Below are positions 33,120 to 42,163 of a stretch of 64,000 bases of DNA, piece after piece. The notes under the pieces were generated by a model. That model searched no databases. It was not told the DNA's origin and worked only from the letters and a program-made list of their open reading frames with translations. A program made the position numbers and the translations under genes. The DNA comes from Rhodopseudomonas palustris (GTDB taxonomy: Bacteria > Pseudomonadota > Alphaproteobacteria > Rhizobiales > Xanthobacteraceae), in the NCBI RefSeq assembly GCF_003031265.1, contig NZ_CP019966.1:2604001-2668000 (forward strand), written 5' to 3'. Numbering within the stretch: the first letter of the stretch is position 1; every line of letters begins with the position of its first letter.

Positions 33120-33781
33120 CCTTCCGACCGGTTCAGAACTTCAAGGGCGGCCGCGCGCTCGTGGTGATGGAGCGCACGGGCAGGGAAGGCGCGCTGGAGC
33201 CGACGCTGGCCAAGCTCGGCGTCAGCTGCGAGATCGCCCCGATCGTCGACGGACGGGCGCAGATTGACCTCGCTTCGCTGACGCCTGATCGCGACATGCT
33301 GTTTGTCGACGGCGATCTCGACGGTGTCCTGGCAATCGAGCTCAATCCGCTATCGCAGTTGCCGCCGGTGCCGGTGATCGGGCTGGTCGGCGTCGAGGCG
33401 CCGAGCCGGCTGAAGGCACTGGTCAATCTCGGTGCCACCGCGTTCCTGCGCAAGCCGGTGCACGGCGGCGCTGTGTACTCGGCGCTATTCATGGGCATCA
33501 ATCAATTTCTCCTGCGTGGCGGGATGCAGGAGCGCCTGCAGACGCTCGAGGAGCGCCGTCGCGGCCGCAGGGCCGTGCTGCGCGCCGTGGTCCAGCGGAT
33601 GCGGGACTGCGGCCTCGACGAAGACGGCGCTTACGACCAGATCCGCCGGGAGAGCATGCGCGTGAGGCAGAGCCTGGAGAGTTACTGCGAGGATCTGCTG
33701 AGCCGACGGGCGAGGCCGCCCGATTCGACTGGCCACACCGGCACTCCGCCGCTGCACCGTGGCGACAAACGAGCGATGTAG
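33116..33781 (+). CDS. AmiR-type ANTAR-domain antiterminator
   Basis: 221 aa. The N-terminal receiver-like domain lacks a canonical phospho-acceptor pattern, as in AmiR ('ALVVMERTGREGALEPTL', 'DMLFVDGDLD'), and a coiled-coil leads to a C-terminal ANTAR three-helix region around 'AVLRAVVQRMRDCGLDEDGAYDQIRRESM' (residues about 155-183, cited in part). ANTAR proteins bind RNA leaders and disrupt terminators. Its gene is coupled to the AmiC-type gene, and the terminator-containing leader immediately upstream of both is the evident target. Confidence 0.85.
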   Translation: MTFRPVQNFKGGRALVVMERTGREGALEPTLAKLGVSCEIAPIVDGRAQIDLASLTPDRDMLFVDGDLDGVLAIELNPLSQLPPVPVIGLVGVEAPSRLKALVNLGATAFLRKPVHGGAVYSALFMGINQFLLRGGMQERLQTLEERRRGRRAVLRAVVQRMRDCGLDEDGAYDQIRRESMRVRQSLESYCEDLLSRRARPPDSTGHTGTPPLHRGDKRAM

Positions 33782-33792
33782 GAGACAGCAAC

Positions 33793-35031
33793 ATGACCGG
33801 AACTGTATTACGGGGACTGCATGCCGCAGTCCTCACGGGGACGCTTGTCCTCGCGTCAGGCGCGGCGTTCGCCGCGGAGAAGCCGATCAAGCTCGGCGTG
33901 CTCGAGGATCAGTCGGGCGATTTCGCGGTGGCGACGATCGGCAAGGTCCACGCCATTCAGCTCGCCGCCGACGAGATCAACAAGGCCGGCGGCATCATGG
34001 GCCGGCCGCTCGAATTGGTGGTGTACGACACCCAGTCCGACAACACCCGCTATCAGGAGTTCATGCGCCGGGTGCTGCAGCGGGACAAAGCGGATGCGGT
34101 GTTCGCCGGCTTCTCCTCGGCCTCACGCGAAGCCTATCGGCCGATCGTCGATCAGCTCAATGGTCTCGCCTTCTACAACAACCAGTATGAAGGCGGCGTC
34201 TGCGACGGCCACATGATCGTCACCGGTGCAGTGCCCGAGCAGCAATTCTCCACGCTGATCCCGTGGATGATGGAGAAGTACGGCAAGAAGGTCTACACGC
34301 TCGCCGCCGACTACAATTTCGGCCAGATCTCGGCCGAGTGGGTGCGCAACATCGTCAAGCAGCACGGCGGCGAGATGGCCGGCGAGGAGTTCATCCCGCT
34401 CGGCGTGTCGCAGTTCTCGCAGAGCATCCAGAACATCCAGAAGGCCAAGCCGGACTTCGTGGTGACGTTGCTGGTCGGCACCGCGCAGGCTTCGTATTAC
34501 GAGCAGGCTGCTTCTGCCAACGTCAACCTGCCGATGGCGTCCTCGGTCAACGTCGGGCAGGGCTACGAGCACAAGCGCTTCAAGCCGCCGAGCCTGAAGG
34601 ACATGTACGTCACCACCAATTACATCGAGGAAATCGAATCGCCGCAGAGCAAGGCGTTCCTGGCCAAGTTCAAGGCCAAGTTCCCGAACGAGCCGTACGT
34701 CAATCAGGAGGCCGAGAACTCCTACCTCGCGGTGTATCTCTACAAGCAGATGGTGGAGCGGGCGAAGTCGACCAATCGCGACGAGATCCGCAAGGTGATC
34801 GCGCAGGGTGACGTCTGCATGGATGCGCCGGAAGGCAAGGTCTGCATCGACCCGAAGAGCCAGCACATGTCGCACACCATCTATCTGGCGCACGTCAATG
34901 CCGATCACTCGATCGACTTCCCGAAAGTCTGGCCGGACATCAAGCCGTATTGGCTTGGCGAGGCCGGCTGTGACCTGACCAAGAAGGATCCGATGGCGCA
35001 ATACACGCCGTCGAACCCGCCGCCCAAGTAA
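33793..35031 (+). CDS. Urea/short-amide ABC transporter substrate-binding protein (UrtA-like)
   Basis: 412 aa, AGGAGA before ATG 33793. Sec signal peptide (residues 1-28, 'ASGAAFA'). Leucine-type periplasmic-binding protein of the UrtA/FmdD group: 'KLGVLEDQSGDFAVATIGKV', 'DEINKAGGIMGRPLELVVYD', 'YNNQYEGGVCDGHMIVTG' and the 'TYNFGQISAEWVRNIV'-like block (here 'DYNFGQIS'). Its closest relatives serve urea or short-chain amide and formamide uptake. It is followed by the two permeases and two ATPases of one importer. Confidence 0.88.
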   Translation: MTGTVLRGLHAAVLTGTLVLASGAAFAAEKPIKLGVLEDQSGDFAVATIGKVHAIQLAADEINKAGGIMGRPLELVVYDTQSDNTRYQEFMRRVLQRDKADAVFAGFSSASREAYRPIVDQLNGLAFYNNQYEGGVCDGHMIVTGAVPEQQFSTLIPWMMEKYGKKVYTLAADYNFGQISAEWVRNIVKQHGGEMAGEEFIPLGVSQFSQSIQNIQKAKPDFVVTLLVGTAQASYYEQAASANVNLPMASSVNVGQGYEHKRFKPPSLKDMYVTTNYIEEIESPQSKAFLAKFKAKFPNEPYVNQEAENSYLAVYLYKQMVERAKSTNRDEIRKVIAQGDVCMDAPEGKVCIDPKSQHMSHTIYLAHVNADHSIDFPKVWPDIKPYWLGEAGCDLTKKDPMAQYTPSNPPPK

Positions 35032-35147
35032 GTGCGGCGGCCCGCTCCGGCGCACCCTGACGCGTCGGAGCGGCTGCTCTGCCTCCAACGGACTTTCGTC
35101 GGGCCGCCGGAGCCGCGGCCTTCCACGCCCACCTTGCTGGACGTCAG

Positions 35148-36020
35148 ATGGACATCGCTACCTTCGCCTTCGCGGCGCTGTATCAATTCGCCGACGCCTT
35201 CGCCTTCCTGGTGCTGTCGGCCTGCGGGCTCGCCGTCATCTTCGGCATGATGGGCGTCATCAATCTCGCCCACGGCGAGTTCATCATGTGCGGCGCCTAT
35301 GTCACCGCCACCGCTGTTCACGCCGGACTGCCACTGCCGCTCGCCATCCTGGCCGGTGCGCTGGTGTCCGCGGTGGTGGGCATGTTGGTCGAGTTCGTGG
35401 TGGTGCGGCATCTGTATGAACGTCCGCTCGACACCATCGTGGCGACCTGGGGCCTCAGCCTGATTGCGACCCAAGGCACGCTGATCGTGATCGGCTCGAC
35501 CATGGCCGGCGTCGGCACGCCGTTCGGCAGCTTTCAGGTCGGCGCCTATTCGTATTCGATCTATCGGATCGTGCTGTTCCTGGCTGCGCTCGGTGTGCTC
35601 GGATCACTGTACGCGCTGTTCAATTGGACCTCGTTCGGCGTGAAGGCGCGCGCCACCATTCAGGTGCCGCATATGGCGGATGCGCTCGGCGTCGACACCC
35701 GCTGGATCTACAGCCTGACCTTTGCCTGCGGTGCCGGCCTCGCCGGGCTGGCCGGCGGGCTCTACGCGCCGACCATGACGCTGGTGCCGACGATGGGCGC
35801 GACCTTCCTGATGGAGGCGTTCGTCACCGTGGTGATCGGCGGCGCCGATGTGTTCCTCGGCACTGCACCGGCTGCTGCGGTCCTCGCGGTGGTGAAGTCG
35901 GCGATGACCTCCTGGCAGGGCCAGCTGTTCGGCCAGATCGGCCTGTTGGTCGCGGTGATCATCGTGGTCCGGGTGCTGCCGAAAGGCATCTCCGGCTTTC
36001 TGCTGCGCGAACGGACCTGA
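35148..36020 (+). CDS. Urea/amide ABC transporter permease (UrtB/LivH-like)
   Basis: 290 aa with about eight hydrophobic segments. LivH-type branched-chain-like permease: 'GLAVIFGMMGVINLAHGEFIM' is the family's N-terminal motif, and 'VTVVIGGADVFLGTAPAAAVLA' lies near the C-terminus. Located 116 bp after the receptor gene, a slightly larger gap than elsewhere in this operon; no gene or clear structure lies in the gap. Confidence 0.9.
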   Translation: MDIATFAFAALYQFADAFAFLVLSACGLAVIFGMMGVINLAHGEFIMCGAYVTATAVHAGLPLPLAILAGALVSAVVGMLVEFVVVRHLYERPLDTIVATWGLSLIATQGTLIVIGSTMAGVGTPFGSFQVGAYSYSIYRIVLFLAALGVLGSLYALFNWTSFGVKARATIQVPHMADALGVDTRWIYSLTFACGAGLAGLAGGLYAPTMTLVPTMGATFLMEAFVTVVIGGADVFLGTAPAAAVLAVVKSAMTSWQGQLFGQIGLLVAVIIVVRVLPKGISGFLLRERT

Positions 36021-36031
36021 GGGAGGCGAGG

Positions 36032-37096
36032 GTGAACGGATTGATCTCTCTCTTCCGCCGGCTCGAGGGCCCGCAAACCAAAGGTCGCGGCAAGCTGTTC
36101 TGGTCGGTGTTTGTGCTGGCGCTACTCGGTGCGCTCGCCTATCCGATGTTCAGCGACGGCTACACCGTCGGCAACACCGCGTATTTCTTCGTCTGGGTGT
36201 TCATTGCGCTCAGCCTGTGCCTGATCTGGGGCTACGGCGGTGCGCTGTCGTTCGGCCAGACCGCGTTCTTCGGCATCGCCGGCTACAGCTACGGCATCCT
36301 GACGCTGAACTTCGGCGCGGCGTACGGTTTCACGCTGGTCGCGGTGCTGGCGGCGATCGCGATCGCCGCGGTGGTGGCGCTGCTGCTCGGCTACTTCATG
36401 TTTTTCGGCCGGATCGAAGGCGTGTTCCTCGGCATCGTCACGCTCGCCGTGACCTTGATGCTTGAGCGCTTCATGGCCCAGACCGCCGGACCGGAATGGC
36501 GGATCGGTGCCGCGCGGCTGAACGGCTTCAACGGCATGAGCGGGATGCCGCCGATCACCATACCCTGGTTCGACGGGCCGATCGTGCTGTTCGCCGATGT
36601 CGGGCTGTACTACCTGATCCTGGCGCTGGTGGTCGTCGTCTATCTCGGCCTGCGCATCCTGGTGAACTCCTCGTTCGGCAACGTCATCGTGGCGATCCGG
36701 GAGAATCCGGAGCGCGCCGAAATGCTCGGCTACGACATCCGCAAGTATCAGCTCATCAACTTCGTGATCGGCGCCGGGCTCGCCGGGCTGTCGGGCGTGC
36801 TCTACACCGCCTGGGGCCAATACATCACGCCGTCGAGCATGGGCATGACGTCGGCGGCGCTGCCGCTGATCTGGGTCGCGGTCGGGGGGCGCAGTGATCT
36901 GACCTCGACGCTGGTCGGCACGCTGGTGGTGCTCGCCGGTTTCCAGGCCCTGACGATCTACGGCAGCCAATACGCACTGGTGGTGATGGGGCTTCTGCTG
37001 GTGCTCACCGTGTTGATTGCGCCGAATGGCTTGGTGCTGGGAGCAATGAACGTGATCGGCCGGCTCGTCGCCCGCGCCAAGGGAGGACGGAACTGA
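36032..37096 (+). CDS. Urea/amide ABC transporter permease (UrtC/LivM-like)
   Basis: 354 aa from GTG 36032 (GGGAGGCGAGG upstream); the frame upstream is a shadow of the preceding gene. LivM-type permease: 'SLCLIWGYGGALSFGQTAFFGIAGY' and 'NVIVAIRENPERAEMLGYDIRKYQL' are the family's conserved blocks (in part). Ten or so hydrophobic stretches. The stop overlaps the next ATG (TGATG). Confidence 0.9.
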   Translation: MNGLISLFRRLEGPQTKGRGKLFWSVFVLALLGALAYPMFSDGYTVGNTAYFFVWVFIALSLCLIWGYGGALSFGQTAFFGIAGYSYGILTLNFGAAYGFTLVAVLAAIAIAAVVALLLGYFMFFGRIEGVFLGIVTLAVTLMLERFMAQTAGPEWRIGAARLNGFNGMSGMPPITIPWFDGPIVLFADVGLYYLILALVVVVYLGLRILVNSSFGNVIVAIRENPERAEMLGYDIRKYQLINFVIGAGLAGLSGVLYTAWGQYITPSSMGMTSAALPLIWVAVGGRSDLTSTLVGTLVVLAGFQALTIYGSQYALVVMGLLLVLTVLIAPNGLVLGAMNVIGRLVARAKGGRN

Positions 37097-37818
37097 TGGC
37101 GCTCCTGCAACTCCGCGGCCTGAACAAGCATTTCGGCGGGCTGCACGTCACCAATCAGGTGAACCTGTCGTTCGAGACCGGCGAGATCCACTGCCTGATC
37201 GGCCCCAACGGTGCCGGCAAGAGTACGCTGTTCCGGCTGATCCTCGGCGAATACGCGCCCGGCTCCGGTGAGATCTTCTTCGCCGGCGAGAACATCACGG
37301 CGCTCAAGTCGTTCGCGCGGATCGCGCGCGGGCTCTCGGTGAAATTTCAGGTGCCCGGCGTCTTCAAGGGGCTGTCGGTGCGGCAGAACCTCGAGATTGC
37401 GCTGCAACGGACGCGGCACGGCGCCGAGCTCGATCAGGAGATCGATCGATTGCTGGCGTTCCTCGGCCTCGAAGCCGAGCAGAAGCAGACCGCGGGCAAT
37501 CTCAGCCACGGTCAGAAGCAGTGGCTGGAGATCGGTATGGCGACCAGCCTGAAGCCGCGGATGCTGCTGCTCGACGAGCCTACTGCGGGGATGTCGCCGG
37601 AAGAGACGTTCCAGACCGGCGAGATGGTCAAGCGGCTCAATGCCGGAGGCATGACGGTGCTGGCGATCGAGCACGACATGGCGTTCGTCCGCCAGGTCGC
37701 GCAGCGCGTCACCGTGCTGCATCTCGGTCAGGTGTTCGCACAGGGCTCGATCGACGACATCGTCGCCGACGAGCGGGTCGCGGCGATCTATCTCGGGCAG
37801 GCTCATCACCATGCGTAA
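37096..37818 (+). CDS. Urea/amide ABC transporter ATP-binding protein (UrtD/LivG-like)
   Basis: 240 aa, with Walker A 'LIGPNGAGKSTLFRLILG', the LivG-like 'ARIARGLSVKFQVPGVFKGL', signature 'NLSHGQKQWLEIGMATS' and Walker B 'MLLLDEPTAGMSPEET'. 'LSHGQKQWLE' is typical of UrtD. It starts at the overlap with the permease stop and overlaps the following ATPase gene by 8 bp. Confidence 0.93.
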   Translation: MALLQLRGLNKHFGGLHVTNQVNLSFETGEIHCLIGPNGAGKSTLFRLILGEYAPGSGEIFFAGENITALKSFARIARGLSVKFQVPGVFKGLSVRQNLEIALQRTRHGAELDQEIDRLLAFLGLEAEQKQTAGNLSHGQKQWLEIGMATSLKPRMLLLDEPTAGMSPEETFQTGEMVKRLNAGGMTVLAIEHDMAFVRQVAQRVTVLHLGQVFAQGSIDDIVADERVAAIYLGQAHHHA

Positions 37819-38524
37819 GGAAGTCATCCTCAACACCGTGGGACTGCGGGCCGGCTATGGCGGCAAGCCGGTGCTGCAAGGCCTCGAAATCGAGGTCCGG
37901 GAAGGCGAGATCATCGCGGTGATCGGCCGCAACGGCGTCGGCAAGTCGACGCTGATGAAGAGCCTGATCGGGCTGATCCCGGCGATGGACGGTTCGATCG
38001 TGTTCCGCGGCGATGCCATCGAGCATCTGCCAGCGTTCAAGCGGGCGCGGCTCGGCATCGGCTACGTGCCGCAGGGCCGCGACGTATTTCCGCGGCTCAG
38101 CGTCGCCGAGAACATCGCAGTCGGCGCCTCGATCAAGGGGCGGCTCACCGAGCAGCAGCGCCGCGAGGTTGTCGAGACGTTTCCAATCCTCGGTGAGCGT
38201 TGGAGCCAGCGGGCTGGCACGATGTCCGGCGGCCAGCAGCAGCAGCTTGCGATCGGCCGGGTGCTGGTGGCTGATCCCGAGCTGATCCTGCTCGACGAAC
38301 CGTCCGAGGGCATTCAGCCGAACATTGTCCAGGATATCGCCCGCGACATGGTTGCGCTGAACGCCAAGACCGGCGTCACCATCATCCTGGTCGAGCAGAA
38401 CCTCGACATGATCCGGGCGATGGCCCAGCGCTGCTACGTCATGGACAAGGGCCGGATCGTTGCCGACCTCGACCGCGCCGCGCTCGACGACGAGGCCGAA
38501 ATGCGCCGCCACCTCGCGGTGTGA
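37811..38524 (+). CDS. Urea/amide ABC transporter ATP-binding protein (UrtE/LivF-like)
   Basis: 237 aa. Walker A 'VIGRNGVGKSTLMKSLIGL', 'RLGIGYVPQGRDVFPRLSVAENI' (in part), signature 'MSGGQQQQLAIGRVLV' and Walker B 'LILLDEPSEGIQPNIVQDI'. 'EGIQPxIV' is a hallmark of the UrtE/LivF group. Completes the five-component importer (receptor, two permeases, two ATPases). Confidence 0.93.
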   Translation: MRKEVILNTVGLRAGYGGKPVLQGLEIEVREGEIIAVIGRNGVGKSTLMKSLIGLIPAMDGSIVFRGDAIEHLPAFKRARLGIGYVPQGRDVFPRLSVAENIAVGASIKGRLTEQQRREVVETFPILGERWSQRAGTMSGGQQQQLAIGRVLVADPELILLDEPSEGIQPNIVQDIARDMVALNAKTGVTIILVEQNLDMIRAMAQRCYVMDKGRIVADLDRAALDDEAEMRRHLAV

Positions 38525-38549
38525 GCTGATTTCAACCAAGGAGACCAAC

Positions 38550-39539
38550 ATGGCCTGGCAGACTGAATCGATCATGGCGCGCAAGGGCGTCGCCAAGGGC
38601 GTTCGCGGCGCGACCCACACGCTCACCGAGGCGCAGCAGGGCAAGTATCACTACGTCTATGGGCCTTATTTCGACAAGGTCCTGACCGTCGATCCCGGCG
38701 CGGTGGTGGCGGCCGAAACGCATGATGCGTTTGAAGGCGCGATCAAGAGCGAGACCGACGTTCCGTCCAAGATCCTGAACTTCCCGTTCCTCAATCCGCA
38801 GAACGGCCCGATCTGGGTCAATGGCGCTGAGAAGGGCGACACGCTGGCGGTGTACATCGAAAGCATCGTGCCGCGCGGGCCGCAGCCGCGGGGCACCACG
38901 GTGGTGATGCCCGAATTCGGCGGCTTGGTCGGCACCGGCAATACGGCACTGCTCAATCCGCCGCTGCCGGAGCGGGTCAAGAAGCTCGAAATCACCGCCG
39001 AGCACGGCACCAAATGGAACGACAAGATTACGCTGCCGTATGAGCCTTTCATCGGCACGATCGGCACCTCGCCGGAGATCGAAGCGATCTCGTCGCTGGT
39101 TCCGGACTACTACGGCGGCAACATGGATCTGCCCGATGTAGGTGTCGGCGCGATCATCTATCTGCCGGTCAATACCGCAGGCGCTCTGTTGTATCTCGGC
39201 GATTGCCATGCCGCACAGGGCGACGGCGAACTCTGCGGCGTTGCGATCGAGCATCCGACTGTCACCACGGTGCAGATCGATCTGATCAAGGGCTGGCCGA
39301 TCCATTGGCCGCGGCTGGAGACCAAGGACTTCATCATGACGATCGGCTCGGCGCGGCCGATGGAGGATGCCGCCCGCATCGCCTATCGCGAGCTGTGCCG
39401 TTGGATGGCGGCTGATTACGGCTTCGACGAGATCGACGCCTATATGTTGCTGACGCAGGCCGGCCGCGTCCGGCTCGGCAACATGGTCGATCCGAAGTAC
39501 ACGCTCGGCGCGTCGATCAAGAAGTCGTTCCTGGTGTGA
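38550..39539 (+). CDS. fmdA: Acetamidase/formamidase family enzyme
   Basis: 329 aa, start ATG 38550 with AAGGAGA. FmdA/AmdA family: 'GPYFDKVLTVDPGAVVAAETHDAFEG', 'FPFLNPQNGPIWVNGAEKGDTLAV' and 'LYLGDCHAAQGDGELCGVAIE' (all cited in part) are the conserved metal- and substrate-site blocks. These hydrolases convert formamide or acetamide to acid and ammonia. It is smaller than FmdA of Methylophilus (about 400 aa) but similar to the bacterial ~320-aa group. Its place after the transporter makes it the operon's amide-cleaving enzyme. Confidence 0.9.
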   Translation: MAWQTESIMARKGVAKGVRGATHTLTEAQQGKYHYVYGPYFDKVLTVDPGAVVAAETHDAFEGAIKSETDVPSKILNFPFLNPQNGPIWVNGAEKGDTLAVYIESIVPRGPQPRGTTVVMPEFGGLVGTGNTALLNPPLPERVKKLEITAEHGTKWNDKITLPYEPFIGTIGTSPEIEAISSLVPDYYGGNMDLPDVGVGAIIYLPVNTAGALLYLGDCHAAQGDGELCGVAIEHPTVTTVQIDLIKGWPIHWPRLETKDFIMTIGSARPMEDAARIAYRELCRWMAADYGFDEIDAYMLLTQAGRVRLGNMVDPKYTLGASIKKSFLV

Positions 39540-39553
39540 GGGGAGCGACGGCG

Positions 39554-41293
39554 ATGTCGCAGCTGCTGAAGGTCGCTACCGTCCAGTTCGAGCCGATCAT
39601 GGCCGAGAAGGAGCGCAACATCGCGCGCCTGCTCGAGCTGTGCGAGGAGGCGGCGGTGGGAGGCGCCAAACTGATCGTCACCCCGGAGATGGGCACCACC
39701 GGCTATTGCTGGTACGACCGCGCCGAAGTGGCGCCGTTCGTCGAGCCGATCCCGGGGGCGACCACGGAGCGGTTCGCCGAACTGGCGCAAAAGCACGATT
39801 GTTACATCGTCGTCGGCCTTCCGGAAGTCGATGAGGACGGCATTTACTACAATTCTGCCGTCCTGATCGGCCCGGAGGGATTGATTGGACGTCACCGCAA
39901 GACGCATCCCTATATCTCCGAGCCGAAATGGTCGGCCGCGGGCGATCTGCACAATCAGGTGTTCGACACGCCGATCGGGCGGATCGCGCTGCTGATCTGC
40001 ATGGACATCCATTTCGTCGAGACCGCGCGGTTGATGGCGCTGGGCGGTGCCGACATCATCTGCCACATTTCCAATTGGCTGGCGGAGCGGACCCCGGCGC
40101 CATATTGGATCAGCCGGGCGTTCGAAAATTCCTGCTACGTGATCGAGAGCAACCGCTGGGGGCTGGAGCGCACCGTGCAGTTCTCCGGCGGGAGCTGCGT
40201 GATCGCACCTGACGGCGCCATCGCCGCCGTGATCGATGGTGGCGACGGCGTTGCCTTCGCCGACATCGACCTGGAAGCGGCGCGGGCGCGGCGGATCGGC
40301 GGTGAGGCGGTGTTCCGGCAGCGGCGGCCGGAGCTGTATCCCGAACTGCTGACCGGCACCTTCAGCTGGAATCCGTACGACTTCTTCGGGCTGTACGGCC
40401 ACGAGGCGTGGCCGAAGGGCAAGCGCTCCAAGCTCAGCGCCGCGCAGTTCGCCCCGAGCGGCGACATCGACGCCAATCTCGATCGGATCGAGATTCTGGC
40501 GCGCCAGGCGAGGGCCGACGGCGCCGAGATGGTGGTGTTTCCCGAGCTGAGCCTGACTGGGGTCGGCGATCCGAAGGGGCTTGCGATCTCTGTGCCGAGC
40601 GCCGCCACCGACCGGCTTGCGGCGCTCGCCGGCGAGCTGTCGCTGTATCTCGTCTGCGGTCTCGCCGAGCGCGACGGCGATATCTTCTACAACAGCGCGG
40701 TGCTGATCGCGCCGGACGGCAGCCTCACGACCTATCGCAAGACCCATCTGACCGAAGACGAACGGAGCTGGGCACAGCCCGGCGATAGCTTGGTCGTGAC
40801 CGATACGCCGCTCGGCCGCGTCGGCCTGCTGATCGGCCACGATGCGATGTTTCCCGAAGCCGGCCGCGTGCTGGCGCTGCGCGGCTGCGACATCATCGCG
40901 TGCCCGGCAGCGATTGCGACCCGGTTCAGTACGCCGCATGCGGGGACCAGCGTCCAACAGCCGGCACCGATCCCGACTGGCGCCGATCCGCACCACTGGC
41001 ATCACTTCCGCGTCCGCGCCGGCGAAAACAACGTGTTCTTCGCCTTCGCCAATGTGGCGGATGCTGCAAGAGGCTATCCCGGACTGAGCGGCGTGTTCGG
41101 GCCGGACACGTTCGAATTTCCGCGCCGTGAGGCGCTGATCGGCAGCGAGGAGGGCGTTGCCACCGCGACGATCGACACCTCCAATCTCGACAGCGTGTAT
41201 CCGACCAACGTGGTGCGGCGGAAGGATCTGGTGGCGATGCGAATGCCGCACAGCTACCGGCCGCTGGTGCAGGCTGTGGCCGGCAACTACTAA
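39554..41293 (+). CDS. Tandem nitrilase-superfamily amidohydrolase, second domain without catalytic Cys
   Basis: 579 aa, ATG 39554 preceded by GGGGAG. Two complete CN-hydrolase domains. Domain 1 (residues about 5-270): catalytic Glu45 ('TPEMGTTG'), Lys116 ('RHRKTHPY') and Cys149 ('LLICMDIHF') are all present. Domain 2 (about 292-565): Glu331 ('FPELSLTG') and Lys396 ('YRKTHLTEDE') remain, but the nucleophile position reads Gly428 ('GLLIGHDAMFPE', where active enzymes have C-x-D). So one active and one apparently inactive half. Superfamily members hydrolyse amides, nitriles or carbamoyl compounds. Acts on an amide brought in by the operon's importer (inferred). Confidence 0.88.
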   Translation: MSQLLKVATVQFEPIMAEKERNIARLLELCEEAAVGGAKLIVTPEMGTTGYCWYDRAEVAPFVEPIPGATTERFAELAQKHDCYIVVGLPEVDEDGIYYNSAVLIGPEGLIGRHRKTHPYISEPKWSAAGDLHNQVFDTPIGRIALLICMDIHFVETARLMALGGADIICHISNWLAERTPAPYWISRAFENSCYVIESNRWGLERTVQFSGGSCVIAPDGAIAAVIDGGDGVAFADIDLEAARARRIGGEAVFRQRRPELYPELLTGTFSWNPYDFFGLYGHEAWPKGKRSKLSAAQFAPSGDIDANLDRIEILARQARADGAEMVVFPELSLTGVGDPKGLAISVPSAATDRLAALAGELSLYLVCGLAERDGDIFYNSAVLIAPDGSLTTYRKTHLTEDERSWAQPGDSLVVTDTPLGRVGLLIGHDAMFPEAGRVLALRGCDIIACPAAIATRFSTPHAGTSVQQPAPIPTGADPHHWHHFRVRAGENNVFFAFANVADAARGYPGLSGVFGPDTFEFPRREALIGSEEGVATATIDTSNLDSVYPTNVVRRKDLVAMRMPHSYRPLVQAVAGNY

Positions 41294-41308
41294 CCAAGGG
41301 GAGAGAGC

Positions 41309-42070
41309 ATGGATCTGGGATTGAAGGGCGCCAAGGTACTCGTCACCGGCGGCACCAAGGGCATCGGCCGCGCCATCGCCGAGACGTTTGCGGCGGAAGG
41401 TGCGCATGTCGGTCTATGTGCGCGCAATGCGGCCGAGGTCGAGAGCGCGATCGCTGCGCTGAAGGCGACGGGCGTGTCAGCGTTCGGTAGTGCCGTTGAC
41501 GTGTCCGATGGCCTGGGGTTGAAGGCGTGGGTTGCCGAGATGGCGGCCAAACTCGGCGGCATCGATGTCGTGGTCGCCAATGTCAGCGCGCTGGCGATCG
41601 GATCGGACGAAGAGAGCTGGGCGAAGGGCTTTTCCACCGACATGATGGGCACGGTGCGGCTGGTCGACGCTGCGATGCCGTATCTCGAACAGAGCCCGCA
41701 GCCGGCGATCGTCACCGTCTCCAGCGTGTCGGGGCGAGAGATCGATTTTGCCGCCGGGCCCTACGGCACCTTCAAGGCGGCGATCATTCACTACACCCAG
41801 GGTCTTGCCTATCAGCTCGCCGGCAAGGGCATCCGCGCCAACACCGTCTCGCCCGGCAATACGTACTTCGAGGGCGGCGTTTGGGAGCAGATCAAGAACG
41901 GCAACCCCGATCTCTACAACACCGCGCTCGCGCTCAACCCGACCGGCCGGATGGGCACGCCGCAGGAGATGGCGAACGCCGTGGTGTTTCTCGCCAGCCG
42001 TGCCGCCAGCTTCATCACCGGCACCAATGTGGTAGTCGACGGTGCGCTCACCCGTGGCGTGCAGTTCTGA
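41309..42070 (+). CDS. Short-chain dehydrogenase/reductase
   Basis: 253 aa, GGGGAGAG before ATG 41309. Classical SDR: the NAD(P) motif 'VLVTGGTKGIGRAIAE' (residues about 11-26), 'DVVVANVSALA' where NNAG is usual, a catalytic Ser in 'VSSVSGREIDF' and 'YGTFKAAIIHYTQGLA' (Y-x3-K). The C-terminal 'ITGTNVVVDGALTRGVQF' is the family ending. 'NVSA' in place of 'NNAG' marks a divergent subgroup. Last gene of the amide operon; its substrate is unknown. Confidence 0.88.
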   Translation: MDLGLKGAKVLVTGGTKGIGRAIAETFAAEGAHVGLCARNAAEVESAIAALKATGVSAFGSAVDVSDGLGLKAWVAEMAAKLGGIDVVVANVSALAIGSDEESWAKGFSTDMMGTVRLVDAAMPYLEQSPQPAIVTVSSVSGREIDFAAGPYGTFKAAIIHYTQGLAYQLAGKGIRANTVSPGNTYFEGGVWEQIKNGNPDLYNTALALNPTGRMGTPQEMANAVVFLASRAASFITGTNVVVDGALTRGVQF

Positions 42071-42104
42071 GGTGGTACACGTCAAGCCAGGCTGATTTCA
42101 TTCT

Positions 42105-42121
42105 GCATCATGGAATGATGC
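42105..42121 (+). repeat. Hairpin after the amide operon
   Basis: GCATCAT-GGA-ATGATGC, a perfect 7-bp stem 34 bp past the SDR stop. No T-run follows, so it may be a transcript-stabilising hairpin or a weak terminator. Confidence 0.4.
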
Positions 42122-42163
42122 TGTCACCAAATACCTCTTTAGGGTGAGCTCGCCCAAATAACG

